Assembly (NCBI RefSeq): GCF_023716565.1
Contig: NZ_CP071849.1
Span: 186,001-250,000, forward strand
Source: Vibrio sp. SCSIO 43136
GTDB lineage: Bacteria > Pseudomonadota > Gammaproteobacteria > Enterobacterales > Vibrionaceae
Direction: 5' to 3'
DNA: 64,000 nucleotides
Shown: positions 40,976 through 51,156 of the stretch, piece by piece
Layout of the letters: each line of letters opens with the position of its first letter
How positions within the stretch are numbered: position 1 is the first letter of the stretch
Made by a program: the position numbers and the translations under genes
Notes under the pieces: model-generated
Seen by the model: only the letters and a program-made list of their open reading frames with translations
The model's database searches: none
Told to the model about the DNA's origin: nothing

Positions 40976-41395
40976 GTCACCAATCCATGTTCTACATTTG
41001 TAACAAAATAAAACTAGGTGATAACAATTTAGGAGTAAAGCTAGCCCAAAAGGGTTAGCTAGTATGAGTTAATTGATATAATTCATTTTTAAATCAATCA
41101 ACTAGAAGAAGTGTTCTTTAGAGAACACTTTGAAGCTTTGTGCTGAGGAGCTGGTACGATTTGTTGCAAAACAATAGTTTAATGAAACCAATTGCCCACA
41201 TTTAGGTGCATGTGAGTGAAGTTGATTATTGTGAGTGTAGTCAATAATTGTAGGGGTGTTTTTTGATTGGGAATAGTGAACGGTAAATATTTAAGCTATT
41301 CAGTCGCTTCCCATTGAGTGATTATTCTATATATCCTGAACAAACAAACGCCGAGGGCTTTCACACTCGGCGTTTCAATTCAAAAGACTTTACAA
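40976..41395. other. Intergenic region with hairpins, lipoprotein promoter side
   Basis: About 420 bases upstream of the lipoprotein gene and downstream of the RND operon. Two hairpins are visible: GCTAGCCC / GGGTTAGC near 41040-41058, and the perfect AAGTGTTCT / AGAACACTT near 41107-41128. Neither has a T-run. The lipoprotein promoter must be here. No coding frame is convincing. Confidence 0.45.
41346..41375 (-). terminator. Terminator of the RND operon
   Basis: AAACGCCGAG and CTCGGCGTTT form a ten-pair stem with a ten-base loop, 20 bases past the pump stop codon. Confidence 0.8.
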
Positions 41396-44300
41396 TTAAG
41401 CTTCAGTTTTTGCTTCTAGTGTCTTTGGTGCGCCCATTACTTTCTCACGTAGAGTCTGTAGTAGAACGTAGATGACTGGTACTACAAGCATACCTAGGAA
41501 GGTTGCTGATACCATACCACCACACGCTGACCACCCGATCGCTTGCTGTGCTGCGTAACCTGCACCCGTTGAGAACATCAGAGGTACTAGACCGAATACG
41601 AAACTTAGTGCAGTCATCATTACCGCACGGAAACGTAGACGAGTCGCAGTTACTGCTGCGTCAACAATCGTGTAGCCATCTTCTTCACGTAGCTTCTTAG
41701 CGAATTCTACGATTAGGATTGCGTTACGAGCTGACATACCTACCAGTAGAACCATCGCAATCTGTACGTATAAGTTCACGTCGGTACCCATCAGGAATAC
41801 TGTACCTAGTACACCTACTGCTGCTGTTGGAACAGACAGGATGATACATAGTGCAACTACCCAAGACTCGTACTGAGCAACTAGAAGTAGGTAAGTGAAT
41901 AGGATTGCTAGAGCAAAAGCGATTACCGCAGAGTTACCTGCCGCAAGTTCCTGCTTAGTTAGACCTGCCCACTCGATTTCGTAGCCAGCTGGTAGAGAAG
42001 CTGCTGCTTCTTCAACGGCCTTGATTGCGTCACCAGACGAGTAACCTGGAGCTGGGTAACCGTTGATGTTAACCGCCTGGTTCAGGTTGAACTGCTGAAG
42101 AACCTGGGGACCAAATACAGTCTTCGGTGTAACGATAGAGCTGATGTTGATTAGCTCACCGTGGATGTTACGTACCGTTAGGAAGTTAAGGTCTTCGATG
42201 TGCTTACGAGTCATCTGCTCAGCCTGAACGTAAACGTAGAAGTTACGACCGCTCATGTTGAACTGACCTGCGTATGCACCTGCAAACTGCGCCTGGATAG
42301 TGTTAAACACTTGGTCCATTTGCAGACCCATCATCTTGATCTTCTCTCGGTCGATCTCTAGCTTGATGTTAGGTGTGCTTGCAGTAAATGTGGTGTATGC
42401 ACCCACCACACGTGGGTCTGCGTTGATTTTTTCGATGAATGCGTAAGTCGCTTCAGCAAGTTCAACCGGGTCACGAGCTTCCATATCTTTGAACATCAAG
42501 TCAAAGCCTGCCACTAGACCAAGTTCAGGGATCGCTGGTGGCGGGAACGCCATACCAAAGATCTCATCTTTGCTATCTAGAGCCGCTTGGGTTTGACCTA
42601 ACACAGTCCAAAGACTTAGTTCTTCGATACCTTGACGCTTTTCGTAGTCATCCAACGTGATAAGCAGTAGGCCTGCGTTAGGTGACGTTGCGTTAGTGAT
42701 AAGGTTAAAACCTGCAACAGAAGTTACTGATTTTACGCCAGGAATCGCTTGAATATCAGCAGTCGCTTCTTTTAGCTGTGAGTCAGTACGGTGCAGTGCA
42801 GAGCCGTCTGGCAACATAACTACAGCAAACAGTGTGCCTTTATCTTCGTCAGGTAGGAAGCCTGTTGACGTGTTATTGCCCAGTACGTAGATAACCGCAA
42901 ATACACCAGCGATCATCGCCGCAGATAGGAACAGGCGACGGCCAAAGAAATTAACCGCTTTACCAAACCCATCACGAGTTGTGTCAACGCCTTTGTCGAA
43001 TACACGGAATAGCCAGATCTTCTTGCTCTCACCGCGTTTCATTAGCATGACACACATTACAGGGGTAAGTACTAGCGCTACGACGGTCGATACAACAACT
43101 GCCGCAGAGATAGCGATACCAAACTGACCGTAAAGGATACCTGTCATGCCAGGCATGAATAGGGTAGGGCCAAATACAGACAGCAGAACCAGCATCGATG
43201 CGATGATAGGGCCAGTTACTTCGTCCATCGAGTTAATCACGGCGTCACGAACAGACAACTCTTGGTCTTCTTCCATCAGTCGCTCAACGTTCTCGATTAC
43301 GATGATGGCCGCATCCACCACGATACCGATCGCAAGGATCAGACCAAACATCGAGATGATGTTAATCGTCATGCCTGAGGCTAGCATGATGGCAAATGTG
43401 GTGATCAGCGATACAGGAATTGCAGTGATGGTGATCAGAGTGATGCGCCAGCTCTGTAGGAACAAAATGGTCACTAGTGTTACTAGGATCACGGCGTCAC
43501 GAAGGGTCTTAAAGATGTCATCAATAGCGGCTTCAACGAAAACCGTACCATCGTATGGGATCTCAATTTTTAGGCCTTCTGGCAAGTTTGCATTCGCTAG
43601 GTATGCTTTTGCCGCTTCACCAACTTTCATTGCGTTCGATGTTGGAGAACGGTATAGGAATACTGTGGTTGCATCTTGGTTGTTGAAGTATGAGTTAGCC
43701 ATGTACTGAACAGAGCCCAGCTCAACGCGAGCAACGTCACGAACGCGAATGATACCTGTGCTATCGGCGCGGATGATCACGTCAGCAAAGTCTTCAGGCT
43801 TTTCTAGTGCGCTGTCTACTTTGAATGTGTATTCCCACGAGTTCTCACCTTCACTTGGTGAGATACCCGCACGGCCAGCCGCTAGGATCTGGTTTTGCTC
43901 AAGTAGCGCCGCTTGAATTTCTTCAGTGGTCATTGATAGAGCCGCCATTTTTTGCGGGTCCATCCAGATGCGCATTGAGTAGTTCTTCTCACCCAATACC
44001 ATAACGCGAGATACACCAGAAAGGCGCTGTAGGTTCTCTTTCAGGTTGGTCGACGTCCAGTTTGATAGCTCGATGTCGTCCATACGACCGCTGTCATCAC
44101 GTACCGAGAACGCCATAAGCATACCTGAAGATACCTTTTCTACAGTCACACCGTAGCGACGAGCACCTTCAGGAAGCGATGAGATGGTCTTGTTGACACG
44201 GTTTTGTACCAGCGTTGCCGCACGGTCCGCATCAGAGCCGATCTCAAATTGGATCTCTAGGCCATAAGAACCATCGTTACCAATGGTTGACTTCATGTAA

Positions 44301-44527
44301 GTCATGCCTTCAACACCGTTGACTTCTTTCTCAACCAGTGCGGCAACAGACTTTTGCATTACTTCGGTCGAACCACCGTCCATGTTGATGTAAACCATCA
44401 CGGTTGGCGGTGCAACGTTAGGGTACTGACCAACTGGTAGTACCTTAAGTGCGATGGCACCAATAATCGTCATAAACAGCGCAATTACGATTGCGAAGTT
44501 AGGACGATTGATGAAAAAGCGACTCAT
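41396..44527 (-). CDS. RND efflux pump, AcrB-like, altered proton-relay residues
   Basis: Inner-membrane pump of 1043 aa with the twelve helices and two large periplasmic loops of the HAE1 family. By alignment by eye to AcrB, the helix-4 pair Asp407-Asp408 is Asp405-Ala406 here (AIGIVVDAAIIVIENVER), and the helix-10 Lys940 is Arg934 (GMSARNAILIVEF). The helix-11 Arg is kept (RLRFRAVMMTAL). The pump thus lacks one of the two key acids and carries Arg for Lys. Codon bias is strong, like malP, suggesting steady expression. It follows the adaptor gene with a one-base overlap (TAATG) and there is no outer-membrane channel gene nearby, so TolC is probably used. Confidence 0.9.
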   Translation of the reverse strand: MSRFFINRPNFAIVIALFMTIIGAIALKVLPVGQYPNVAPPTVMVYINMDGGSTEVMQKSVAALVEKEVNGVEGMTYMKSTIGNDGSYGLEIQFEIGSDADRAATLVQNRVNKTISSLPEGARRYGVTVEKVSSGMLMAFSVRDDSGRMDDIELSNWTSTNLKENLQRLSGVSRVMVLGEKNYSMRIWMDPQKMAALSMTTEEIQAALLEQNQILAAGRAGISPSEGENSWEYTFKVDSALEKPEDFADVIIRADSTGIIRVRDVARVELGSVQYMANSYFNNQDATTVFLYRSPTSNAMKVGEAAKAYLANANLPEGLKIEIPYDGTVFVEAAIDDIFKTLRDAVILVTLVTILFLQSWRITLITITAIPVSLITTFAIMLASGMTINIISMFGLILAIGIVVDAAIIVIENVERLMEEDQELSVRDAVINSMDEVTGPIIASMLVLLSVFGPTLFMPGMTGILYGQFGIAISAAVVVSTVVALVLTPVMCVMLMKRGESKKIWLFRVFDKGVDTTRDGFGKAVNFFGRRLFLSAAMIAGVFAVIYVLGNNTSTGFLPDEDKGTLFAVVMLPDGSALHRTDSQLKEATADIQAIPGVKSVTSVAGFNLITNATSPNAGLLLITLDDYEKRQGIEELSLWTVLGQTQAALDSKDEIFGMAFPPPAIPELGLVAGFDLMFKDMEARDPVELAEATYAFIEKINADPRVVGAYTTFTASTPNIKLEIDREKIKMMGLQMDQVFNTIQAQFAGAYAGQFNMSGRNFYVYVQAEQMTRKHIEDLNFLTVRNIHGELINISSIVTPKTVFGPQVLQQFNLNQAVNINGYPAPGYSSGDAIKAVEEAAASLPAGYEIEWAGLTKQELAAGNSAVIAFALAILFTYLLLVAQYESWVVALCIILSVPTAAVGVLGTVFLMGTDVNLYVQIAMVLLVGMSARNAILIVEFAKKLREEDGYTIVDAAVTATRLRFRAVMMTALSFVFGLVPLMFSTGAGYAAQQAIGWSACGGMVSATFLGMLVVPVIYVLLQTLREKVMGAPKTLEAKTEA

Positions 44528-45570
44528 TATTCACCACCCTCAACCACTTTAGGTTCAACTTCTAGACCTGGGTAAAGCTTGATTGTGCCGCTGACAACAA
44601 CCATATCGTTTACCTGTAGGCCGTTAACAAGCTCATAAGACTTGTGTTTACCCAGTGATTGAATACGTTGTTGTTCAAGAACACCGTCTTTCGCGATGTA
44701 TACGAACTTACCTTGACGATCAGTTAATACTGCTTTTTGAGGAACTAGGATGTTACCGTCACCGTCAGCATCGCTTAGCGTTACTTTACCGAACTGGCCG
44801 TCAAGAAGTTGACCTTGGTTGTCGAAACGGTAGCGCACTTTTAGTGTGCTCTTAGTTGGATCGATAGCACCGTCGATTGCGAATAGTTTACCTGCTTGCT
44901 GGTAGCCCGCAGTATCTACAGTTAGCTCAGCAGATAGACCTTCGATGTTTTGAATGAAGCTATCGTTGCTTGGGATTTCAACGAGTGCGTCAATGTTGTC
45001 ATCATTGATGATGTCACACACTGAAGTGCCTGCTGATACGTGCTGGCCTTGATCAACGAATAGGTTGATCACTTTGCCTGAAGTTTTCGCGCGGATCTTA
45101 GTACGCTCTACGTCAAGTGCTGCACGTTGCTCTGCAACTTTTGCCAGCTCCATACCTGCTAGTGCTTTCTTGTACAAGCTATCGACTTGCTCGAACTTCG
45201 AAGTAGACATACCACCAGACTTCACTAGCTTAGCTGCACGCTCGCGTTCATTTTTCGCTTCGTTGTAGTTCGCTTTTGCTAGATCCAGATTTGCTTCTGC
45301 TTCCATGTGGTTAAGTTGGTAATCGCGATCATCTAACTGAATTAGTACGTCACCGATTTCAACACGCTGACCGTTGCGAACCATCTTCTTAACGATTTCG
45401 CCCGAGGTCTGCGAGATAACAGCGATACGTTGAGATGCAATTAGCGAAGTACTATAAGTTTTCGTCTGAAAGATTGGTTGGTAATCCGCTTTAATTACAG
45501 AGACTTCGGTAGCTGCGAAGCTCATTGCTGGTACCGCACATAATAATGCGATCAGTTTTGCCTTTGGCAT
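44527..45570 (-). CDS. RND periplasmic adaptor (membrane fusion protein)
   Basis: Periplasmic adaptor linking the pump to an outer-membrane channel, about 347 aa. A signal peptide (MPKAKLIALLCAVPAMSFA) is cut by signal peptidase I; there is no lipobox, unlike AcrA. Order: beta-barrel start, half lipoyl (QTSGEIVKKMVRNGQRVEIG), a helical hairpin (about 90-150, ANLDLAKANYNEAKNERERA), second half lipoyl (AKTSGKVINLFVDQGQHV), beta-barrel and membrane-proximal domain. The ATG at 45568-45570 has GGGGAA before it; the longer frame to 45609 does not. Its stop overlaps the pump start by one base, so translation is coupled. Confidence 0.9.
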   Translation of the reverse strand: MPKAKLIALLCAVPAMSFAATEVSVIKADYQPIFQTKTYSTSLIASQRIAVISQTSGEIVKKMVRNGQRVEIGDVLIQLDDRDYQLNHMEAEANLDLAKANYNEAKNERERAAKLVKSGGMSTSKFEQVDSLYKKALAGMELAKVAEQRAALDVERTKIRAKTSGKVINLFVDQGQHVSAGTSVCDIINDDNIDALVEIPSNDSFIQNIEGLSAELTVDTAGYQQAGKLFAIDGAIDPTKSTLKVRYRFDNQGQLLDGQFGKVTLSDADGDGNILVPQKAVLTDRQGKFVYIAKDGVLEQQRIQSLGKHKSYELVNGLQVNDMVVVSGTIKLYPGLEVEPKVVEGGE

Positions 45571-45931
45571 AGGTTTCCCCACGAGTTGGTAGTTTCTACA
45601 TCTAATCATTACTAAATATTACATTGTTGGTTCAATGAAATATTGATTTGGGTCTAAAAATGGGTAAATGTTTTATGTGGAACTATATTTAGATTCGATA
45701 GGTTGCCGATAAGTATCTGATAGTTATTATATTTTTTGATTTGTGGTATTGATGGTTTTATTTGTATTACATGCGTTAGTTCACGCATTATTTTCTTAAA
45801 TTCTCACGTTATGCATTCTAATTTGAAATAAAATCTTTGCTTTAAATTTAACGAATGGATAGTTGGGGCGTTTTTTGACAAAAGCCTTACAATGATGGAG
45901 TGATTTGTGATTGTAATTTAGTTTTTTCGTG
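45571..45931. other. AT-rich intergenic region before the RND operon
   Basis: About 360 bases, very AT-rich, between the RND operon start and the 3' end of the hybrid kinase gene. It must hold the efflux promoter. No adjacent TetR- or AraC-type regulator gene and no clear operator palindrome are seen. Confidence 0.45.
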
Positions 45932-48900
45932 CTAGAACTCGCGCCTTGCTTTAGCTAGAACATCAGCCGCTTGGTCAAACTGAAATCCATTTAAAAGATT
46001 TTCCATTTCGGTCAATGGCGTATCGTCTTTTAACTTGTACTGCTTAAGCTGCTCTATCAGGTTGATAGACTCAGTATCAGAGTCCAATAGTGCATTGTTG
46101 AGCTGCTCAATCAGCTGATGAAACTTACCGTCGATGGATCGTTTGTCCGACTTGGTTTGGCACAAAGTGGCATATTGAGCATTTACTGAGTATTGGCTGC
46201 GAGTCACGAAAGCACGGATGGTATGAAGCGCTTCTATATCCGGTTGTTTCCCTTGGCTGATACGTTGATCTTGGGATTGAGCGAACTGGTACACATCCGT
46301 GATGGCGAGGCTACCCGCCGCCCCTTTGATAGTATGCAGACGTGAGGAAGCGGACTGCGAATCTTTACTCACGATATCTTCTTCTAGAGCATCTAGCTCT
46401 TTTGGTAACTGTTTAAGGTAAGATCGCAGTGTTGAAAAGTAACTGGTGCGGTTGCCGAGCAATCGGTCGATACCGACTTGAATATCAATACCTGGTAGCG
46501 GCTGAGGTGTTTTATCTAATAGGGCGTCTTGATGTTGAGTAAGGTCGACTTCTGGATTGGCGTTATTTAACACTTTGTCGAGCAGAGTGGGTACGTCAAT
46601 CGGTTTGGCAATGTGGTCATTCATACCTGCCTCAAGACAGATATTGATATCTGATTGCATCGCATTTGCTGTCATTGCAAGGATAGGCAGCTCATCACAT
46701 GTATGCCGTTTACGCAGTTCTTTGGTTGCGGTGACACCATCCATCTTCGGCATCTGCATATCCATCAACACCAAATTGAAAGGGCGCTTTTCAACCTGTG
46801 CTAAGGCTTCTAAGCCGTTATTCGCCACAGCAATTTTCGCCCCTTGGTTGACTAAAATAGCTTTGGCTATTTCCTGATTGGTGAGATTGTCTTCTACCAA
46901 CAATAAATGAAGCCCTTGAAGGCTGGGCAAAGCGCTACTGGCATTGCTGGCTTTGTTTGTCGACGGCTGATACACAACGTTACCGAGGCAGTCGACTAAG
47001 GTGTCTACCAGCATGGATGAGTTGATGGGTTTCATCAGCACAGCATCACTTGTCGTATGGGTACTTGAGTCCAGTTCGAGTTGATTGGCGTAGGCTGAAA
47101 TTAGGATTTTCTTACTTTTAGGTGCTAGGTCGTGTTTTTGAATGTACTCGAGCGCTTCGACACCATCGACATGCGGCATTTTCCAGTCAACTAGCAATAA
47201 CTCATAGTGCGGGTTGGCATCTCGAAGCAGTTTAAACCCTTCTTTCGCACTGCCTGCCACATCAACGTCAAATCCAATATCTGTCAACATGCTTGCCAGC
47301 ACTAAGCGAGCAGCATCATTGTCATCAATCACTAGGGCACTTTTGAACCCTTGAATGTCCATCAGTGGGTTTTCATTTTCAGCAATTTCTTCAAATTGGA
47401 AGCTTAAACTGAATTCAAATATTGACCCAACACCATAGCGGCTCTTAACACTGATATCGCCCCCCATTAACTGAACCAACTGTTTTGATATTGTGAGCCC
47501 TAATCCTGTACCGCCATATTTTCGGGTGGTCGAGCTGTCGCCTTGTGAGAACGCCTTAAACAAGTTATCCATCTGCTCAGGTGTCATGCCGATCCCTGTG
47601 TCTTCAACAGTAAACTTGAGTTTGATAGTGTCGTCGTGGCGACTCAGTTCACCCACTGTTACGATGACCTCGCCCAGCTCGGTAAATTTGACCGCATTGC
47701 TGACTAAGTTGGTTAATACTTGTCCTATGCGCAGTGAATCGCCCCAGAGTAGGTTTGGCATGGAGGGGGAGACATTAAAAATGAGCTCGATGTTTTTGCT
47801 TTCGGCTTTGACTGAAAGAACATTGGCCAAGTTGTCGAGCACTTCGTTGAGTTTGAACTTAGTGGTTTCGATCTCGAGTTTGCCGGCCTCGACTTTAGAG
47901 AAGTCCAAAATATCATTGATAATGCCAAGTAGCTGCTGGCTTGCGGATTGGATTTTACTGACGTAGTCAGCTTGCTGATGGTTCAAATCAGTATTGAGCA
48001 CCAAATGGGTCATACCCATAATAGCGTTCATCGGCGTTCTGATCTCGTGACTCATATTGGCTAAGAAGTCACCTTTGATCTGGCTGAGTTTATCGGCAGA
48101 TTCTTTCGCTTCTATCAATTGTTTCTCTAGTAACTTCGTTTCAGTGACGTCCAAAAAGGTGCCGACAACCCCCATGATGGCATTGTTTTGATCATAAAAT
48201 GGTGCTTCATAGACCACTAAATGACGCCACTCTTTTGCGTGGTTTTGCAGTGATAAGTTGAACTGTAGGCGCTTGGTGCCTTGGAGTAACTCCAATTCGT
48301 GGCGTTTAAGTTGATAGGCAATATCCTCATTGAACACCTCCTCAATATTGGCTCCAAGGACTTCATCGGTTGAAGTGCCAAGGAAGTCACAAAATTGTTC
48401 GTTAACCCCCATGTACTCCCCTAAGCGGTTTCGGTAATAAGTTGGGTTGGGGATTGAATCAATAATGTGTTGATTAAGTTGCAGTTGGCGGGTGACCTCT
48501 TTTTCCGTTTCACGCTGCTTGGCACTGCTCAAGCTTAGCTGGAATGCCGTGGCTAATGCCTCTAAAATCTCGCAGATGATTTTAATTTCTGATTCTGATA
48601 ATACGCGTACGCTGCCAAGCTGAAGTACACCAAGTGGCGCGTCATTGGTGTGAATCGGGAAGTAGTGCATTTGAGCTAGGCTCAGGCGCATATCCCCAAG
48701 GGTGAGTTCCAATGAAGTGTGTTCATCGGCGTTGACCACTTTATTTTCATTGGTCTCAAGGCAGAGATGAAGTAATGAGTGTTGATTGACTTCATTTTCA
48801 TGCCAATTGCCGACCGCATCTAGTAGAGTAAATTCGCCTTGGTCGAACTGGTACAGAGTAATCAGTGGGGCGTTAAACGACTGATGGAGAAATATCTTGG

Positions 48901-49843
48901 TCGCAGAAATCAGCTCGTCTAACTCGGTTTTACCACGAATCATATCGTTATAGCTTTGGATTCTTTGGCCCTTGGTGATCTCCTGTCGTAGGTTAAATAA
49001 CAGCGAGTTGATGGCTTCAGAAAATTGGCCAAGCTCCCCATATACTGCACTACTCAAGCTAAAGTCATAGTCTTGATTTTCAACTTTGGAAACCACCTGA
49101 TTTTGCATTTTTTCCAGTGGCGAGAAGTAGTAACGCCACATGAGCCACGCAGACACCAGAAGCATAAATACCAAAGTGAGCGTACTTAGTTTAAGTAGTA
49201 GGGACATTCGCTCAACAGTGGCTGCAGATTGCTTTTGTAAAGTCTCTAGACGATCAACGCTGAAGTTAAATGCATTTTCGATATTGCCAATAATGCGAGC
49301 TTTCTCTTCTATGTATTCTTGGCTGTAAAGTAATTGCAACGCGAGAGTTTGGGACTGGAGATTGTTTTGATCAAGTAGTGAAAGTGCCTGTTGCTCCAAA
49401 CTTGCGAGGTGTTGTGCATCGCTTAAAGCAAGGGTTAGGGCAGAAACTTCAGCAGGTGACATACCCGCATTTGCTAGGCGTTGCTCATAAGAGAGCCCTT
49501 TATAAGGGCTAGATTCAATATCTGCTTGAGTCGCAAGTTGTTCCCAATAGTCCAAGTCATGTTGTTCGGGAGGAGAAGCTAAGCCTTTTTGGGTGAGCTC
49601 TACCAATTGCAGGAGTTTGTACCACTTTTCATCACTAGTGACAGCGTAGGCACGAATGAACTTGCTTTTATTATCTGAGTTTTGCTTAAGCTCGCTCCCC
49701 AACAAGGTGATTTTCGACATCTGAAGTAACGAAGCCTCTTCCTGCTTAAAGGCGCTTACTGCATGATTTATGACCAATAGTACGCCAATATTGACCATGA
49801 TCATCAATACAAATAAGCCACCAAAAAGGGACTTCATTTTCAT
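45932..49843 (-). CDS. BarA-like hybrid histidine kinase with HPt domain
   Basis: Large membrane sensor, 1303 aa, with a complete phosphorelay. Order: TM1 (about 8-28), periplasmic helical sensor, TM2 (about 217-238), HAMP, a GAF-like domain (about 300-435), PAS (about 455-570), HisKA with His599 (NMSHEIRTPMNAIMG), HATPase_c (SNAVKF, DTGIGM, GGTGLGL), receiver 1 (Asp886, Lys938), receiver 2 (Asp1028, Lys1080) and a C-terminal HPt with His1170 in RLHTIKGAAGS. All phosphorylation sites are intact. The first receiver is joined by a linker to the second. Divergent from a REC-HATPase gene, which could be its partner. The signal is unknown. Confidence 0.92.
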   Translation of the reverse strand: MKMKSLFGGLFVLMIMVNIGVLLVINHAVSAFKQEEASLLQMSKITLLGSELKQNSDNKSKFIRAYAVTSDEKWYKLLQLVELTQKGLASPPEQHDLDYWEQLATQADIESSPYKGLSYEQRLANAGMSPAEVSALTLALSDAQHLASLEQQALSLLDQNNLQSQTLALQLLYSQEYIEEKARIIGNIENAFNFSVDRLETLQKQSAATVERMSLLLKLSTLTLVFMLLVSAWLMWRYYFSPLEKMQNQVVSKVENQDYDFSLSSAVYGELGQFSEAINSLLFNLRQEITKGQRIQSYNDMIRGKTELDELISATKIFLHQSFNAPLITLYQFDQGEFTLLDAVGNWHENEVNQHSLLHLCLETNENKVVNADEHTSLELTLGDMRLSLAQMHYFPIHTNDAPLGVLQLGSVRVLSESEIKIICEILEALATAFQLSLSSAKQRETEKEVTRQLQLNQHIIDSIPNPTYYRNRLGEYMGVNEQFCDFLGTSTDEVLGANIEEVFNEDIAYQLKRHELELLQGTKRLQFNLSLQNHAKEWRHLVVYEAPFYDQNNAIMGVVGTFLDVTETKLLEKQLIEAKESADKLSQIKGDFLANMSHEIRTPMNAIMGMTHLVLNTDLNHQQADYVSKIQSASQQLLGIINDILDFSKVEAGKLEIETTKFKLNEVLDNLANVLSVKAESKNIELIFNVSPSMPNLLWGDSLRIGQVLTNLVSNAVKFTELGEVIVTVGELSRHDDTIKLKFTVEDTGIGMTPEQMDNLFKAFSQGDSSTTRKYGGTGLGLTISKQLVQLMGGDISVKSRYGVGSIFEFSLSFQFEEIAENENPLMDIQGFKSALVIDDNDAARLVLASMLTDIGFDVDVAGSAKEGFKLLRDANPHYELLLVDWKMPHVDGVEALEYIQKHDLAPKSKKILISAYANQLELDSSTHTTSDAVLMKPINSSMLVDTLVDCLGNVVYQPSTNKASNASSALPSLQGLHLLLVEDNLTNQEIAKAILVNQGAKIAVANNGLEALAQVEKRPFNLVLMDMQMPKMDGVTATKELRKRHTCDELPILAMTANAMQSDINICLEAGMNDHIAKPIDVPTLLDKVLNNANPEVDLTQHQDALLDKTPQPLPGIDIQVGIDRLLGNRTSYFSTLRSYLKQLPKELDALEEDIVSKDSQSASSRLHTIKGAAGSLAITDVYQFAQSQDQRISQGKQPDIEALHTIRAFVTRSQYSVNAQYATLCQTKSDKRSIDGKFHQLIEQLNNALLDSDTESINLIEQLKQYKLKDDTPLTEMENLLNGFQFDQAADVLAKARREF

Positions 49844-49981
49844 CGTTTCGCTTCCTATGTGCGCATTCAGTTTATATAAAGCATAGTGAACATCTCACAG
49901 AGCGCAAAAACCCAGCAATTAATGCAGATTGGTCAACACGCCCTATACTGTTAGAAGTCTCAATGGAGAAATAGAGGTTGC

Positions 49982-51094
49982 ATGTTTGAGCTCTTGATTG
50001 TCGATGATTCTGCGGAGAATTTGCGGGTGTTGCAGTCGATATTACAGCCGTCGGGGTATCGAATCCGAGCGGCAACTAACTGCGAAGTTGCGCTTAAACT
50101 GGTCGATAAACAGCGTCCGGACCTAGTGGTTTCCGACGTCAATATGAGTGAGATGAGCGGCCTTGAGCTGTGCAAACAATTGCGTCAAAAATCGGTGACA
50201 GTGATCTTAGCGTCTGCTTTCAATAGTGCGTTTGAAATAGAGCAAGCGCTAGACGCTGGAGCTAGCGACATTTTGACGAAACCCTATCGGCCTGCAGAAG
50301 TACAAGCTCGCGTTCGCTCTGCGCTGGTTAATCAAGATGCAGATACCATGCATAACACCCATGCTATGTCTTCATTTGTTGATGAGCTTGTGGTTGGTGT
50401 TGCCAATGAGATCAATACGCCGCTTGGTACGACAATATTAACTGCCAGCCATATGAAAGAGACCATTCTTTCATTTGAACAGCAGTTTCGAGAGCAGAAA
50501 GTTACCAGTGCAAAATTGAAGGATTTCATCCACTTTTGTCATGATAGCGTTGACTTGACCCTGAATAACTTGAATAGGGTGACCAACATGATGGAAATGT
50601 TTCGCTCCATTTCCGCCAGTGACCGAGAAGAGCACGTGGGAGAGTTTAACGTGGTATCGATAGTTGAGAAGGTGGTTGGTCATTTCCATGCCAAGTTGGG
50701 TGAGAGGGGAATTGTCGTCAAAATAGACAGTGAACCTTTGACTATCCATAGCGACAATAAATTGTTGGAGTTAGTGCTTACAAACCTTATATCAAATACT
50801 CTTTCTCATGCTTATCCTGAAGGGAATGTGAAAAATGTCCATGTCAGCTGGTTGATGGTTGGCGATAAGGTCGAAATTGTCTATTGGGATCACGGGGTGG
50901 GGATGACGGATCAGCAACTTGAGAAACTCACTACTCCCTTTTACACCACCAAACGTGGTAGAGGTGGGCACTTAGGGTTAGGGGCAACCATCGCCGCCAA
51001 TATTATTCAAGGGCCACTTAATGGCCAGTATCAAGTGACCAGTGACAGCGAAAAAGGGCTGAAATGGCGGTTATTGCTACCGATTAGAGCGTAG
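49982..51094 (+). CDS. Response-regulator/HATPase fusion lacking the H-box histidine
   Basis: Soluble protein, 370 aa. Residues 1-115 are a receiver with Asp52 (VVSDVNMSEMSG) and Lys100 (ILTKPYR). Residues 130-365 resemble a histidine kinase core of the type with the H-box AHEINTPLG, but here it reads ANEINTPLG, so the phosphoacceptor is Asn142 (codon AAT). The ATP site is intact: LISNTLSHAYPEG, DHGVGMT and GHLGLGATIA. It may still bind ATP and act on another kinase, or have lost the relay. It begins 138 bases from the divergent BarA-like kinase, which suggests the two act together. Confidence 0.85.
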   Translation: MFELLIVDDSAENLRVLQSILQPSGYRIRAATNCEVALKLVDKQRPDLVVSDVNMSEMSGLELCKQLRQKSVTVILASAFNSAFEIEQALDAGASDILTKPYRPAEVQARVRSALVNQDADTMHNTHAMSSFVDELVVGVANEINTPLGTTILTASHMKETILSFEQQFREQKVTSAKLKDFIHFCHDSVDLTLNNLNRVTNMMEMFRSISASDREEHVGEFNVVSIVEKVVGHFHAKLGERGIVVKIDSEPLTIHSDNKLLELVLTNLISNTLSHAYPEGNVKNVHVSWLMVGDKVEIVYWDHGVGMTDQQLEKLTTPFYTTKRGRGGHLGLGATIAANIIQGPLNGQYQVTSDSEKGLKWRLLLPIRA

Positions 51095-51156
51095 GAGCAG
51101 CCAAAATCGTTCAAGCTCATGCTACACTAGCGCCGTTTTAAGATTAGGACCTTGCA

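Noticed and set aside
43146..43709. Long antisense frame of 187 residues inside the RND pump gene
   Set aside because: It is a shadow of the strongly codon-biased pump gene; composition alone explains the lack of stops, and there is no ribosome site.
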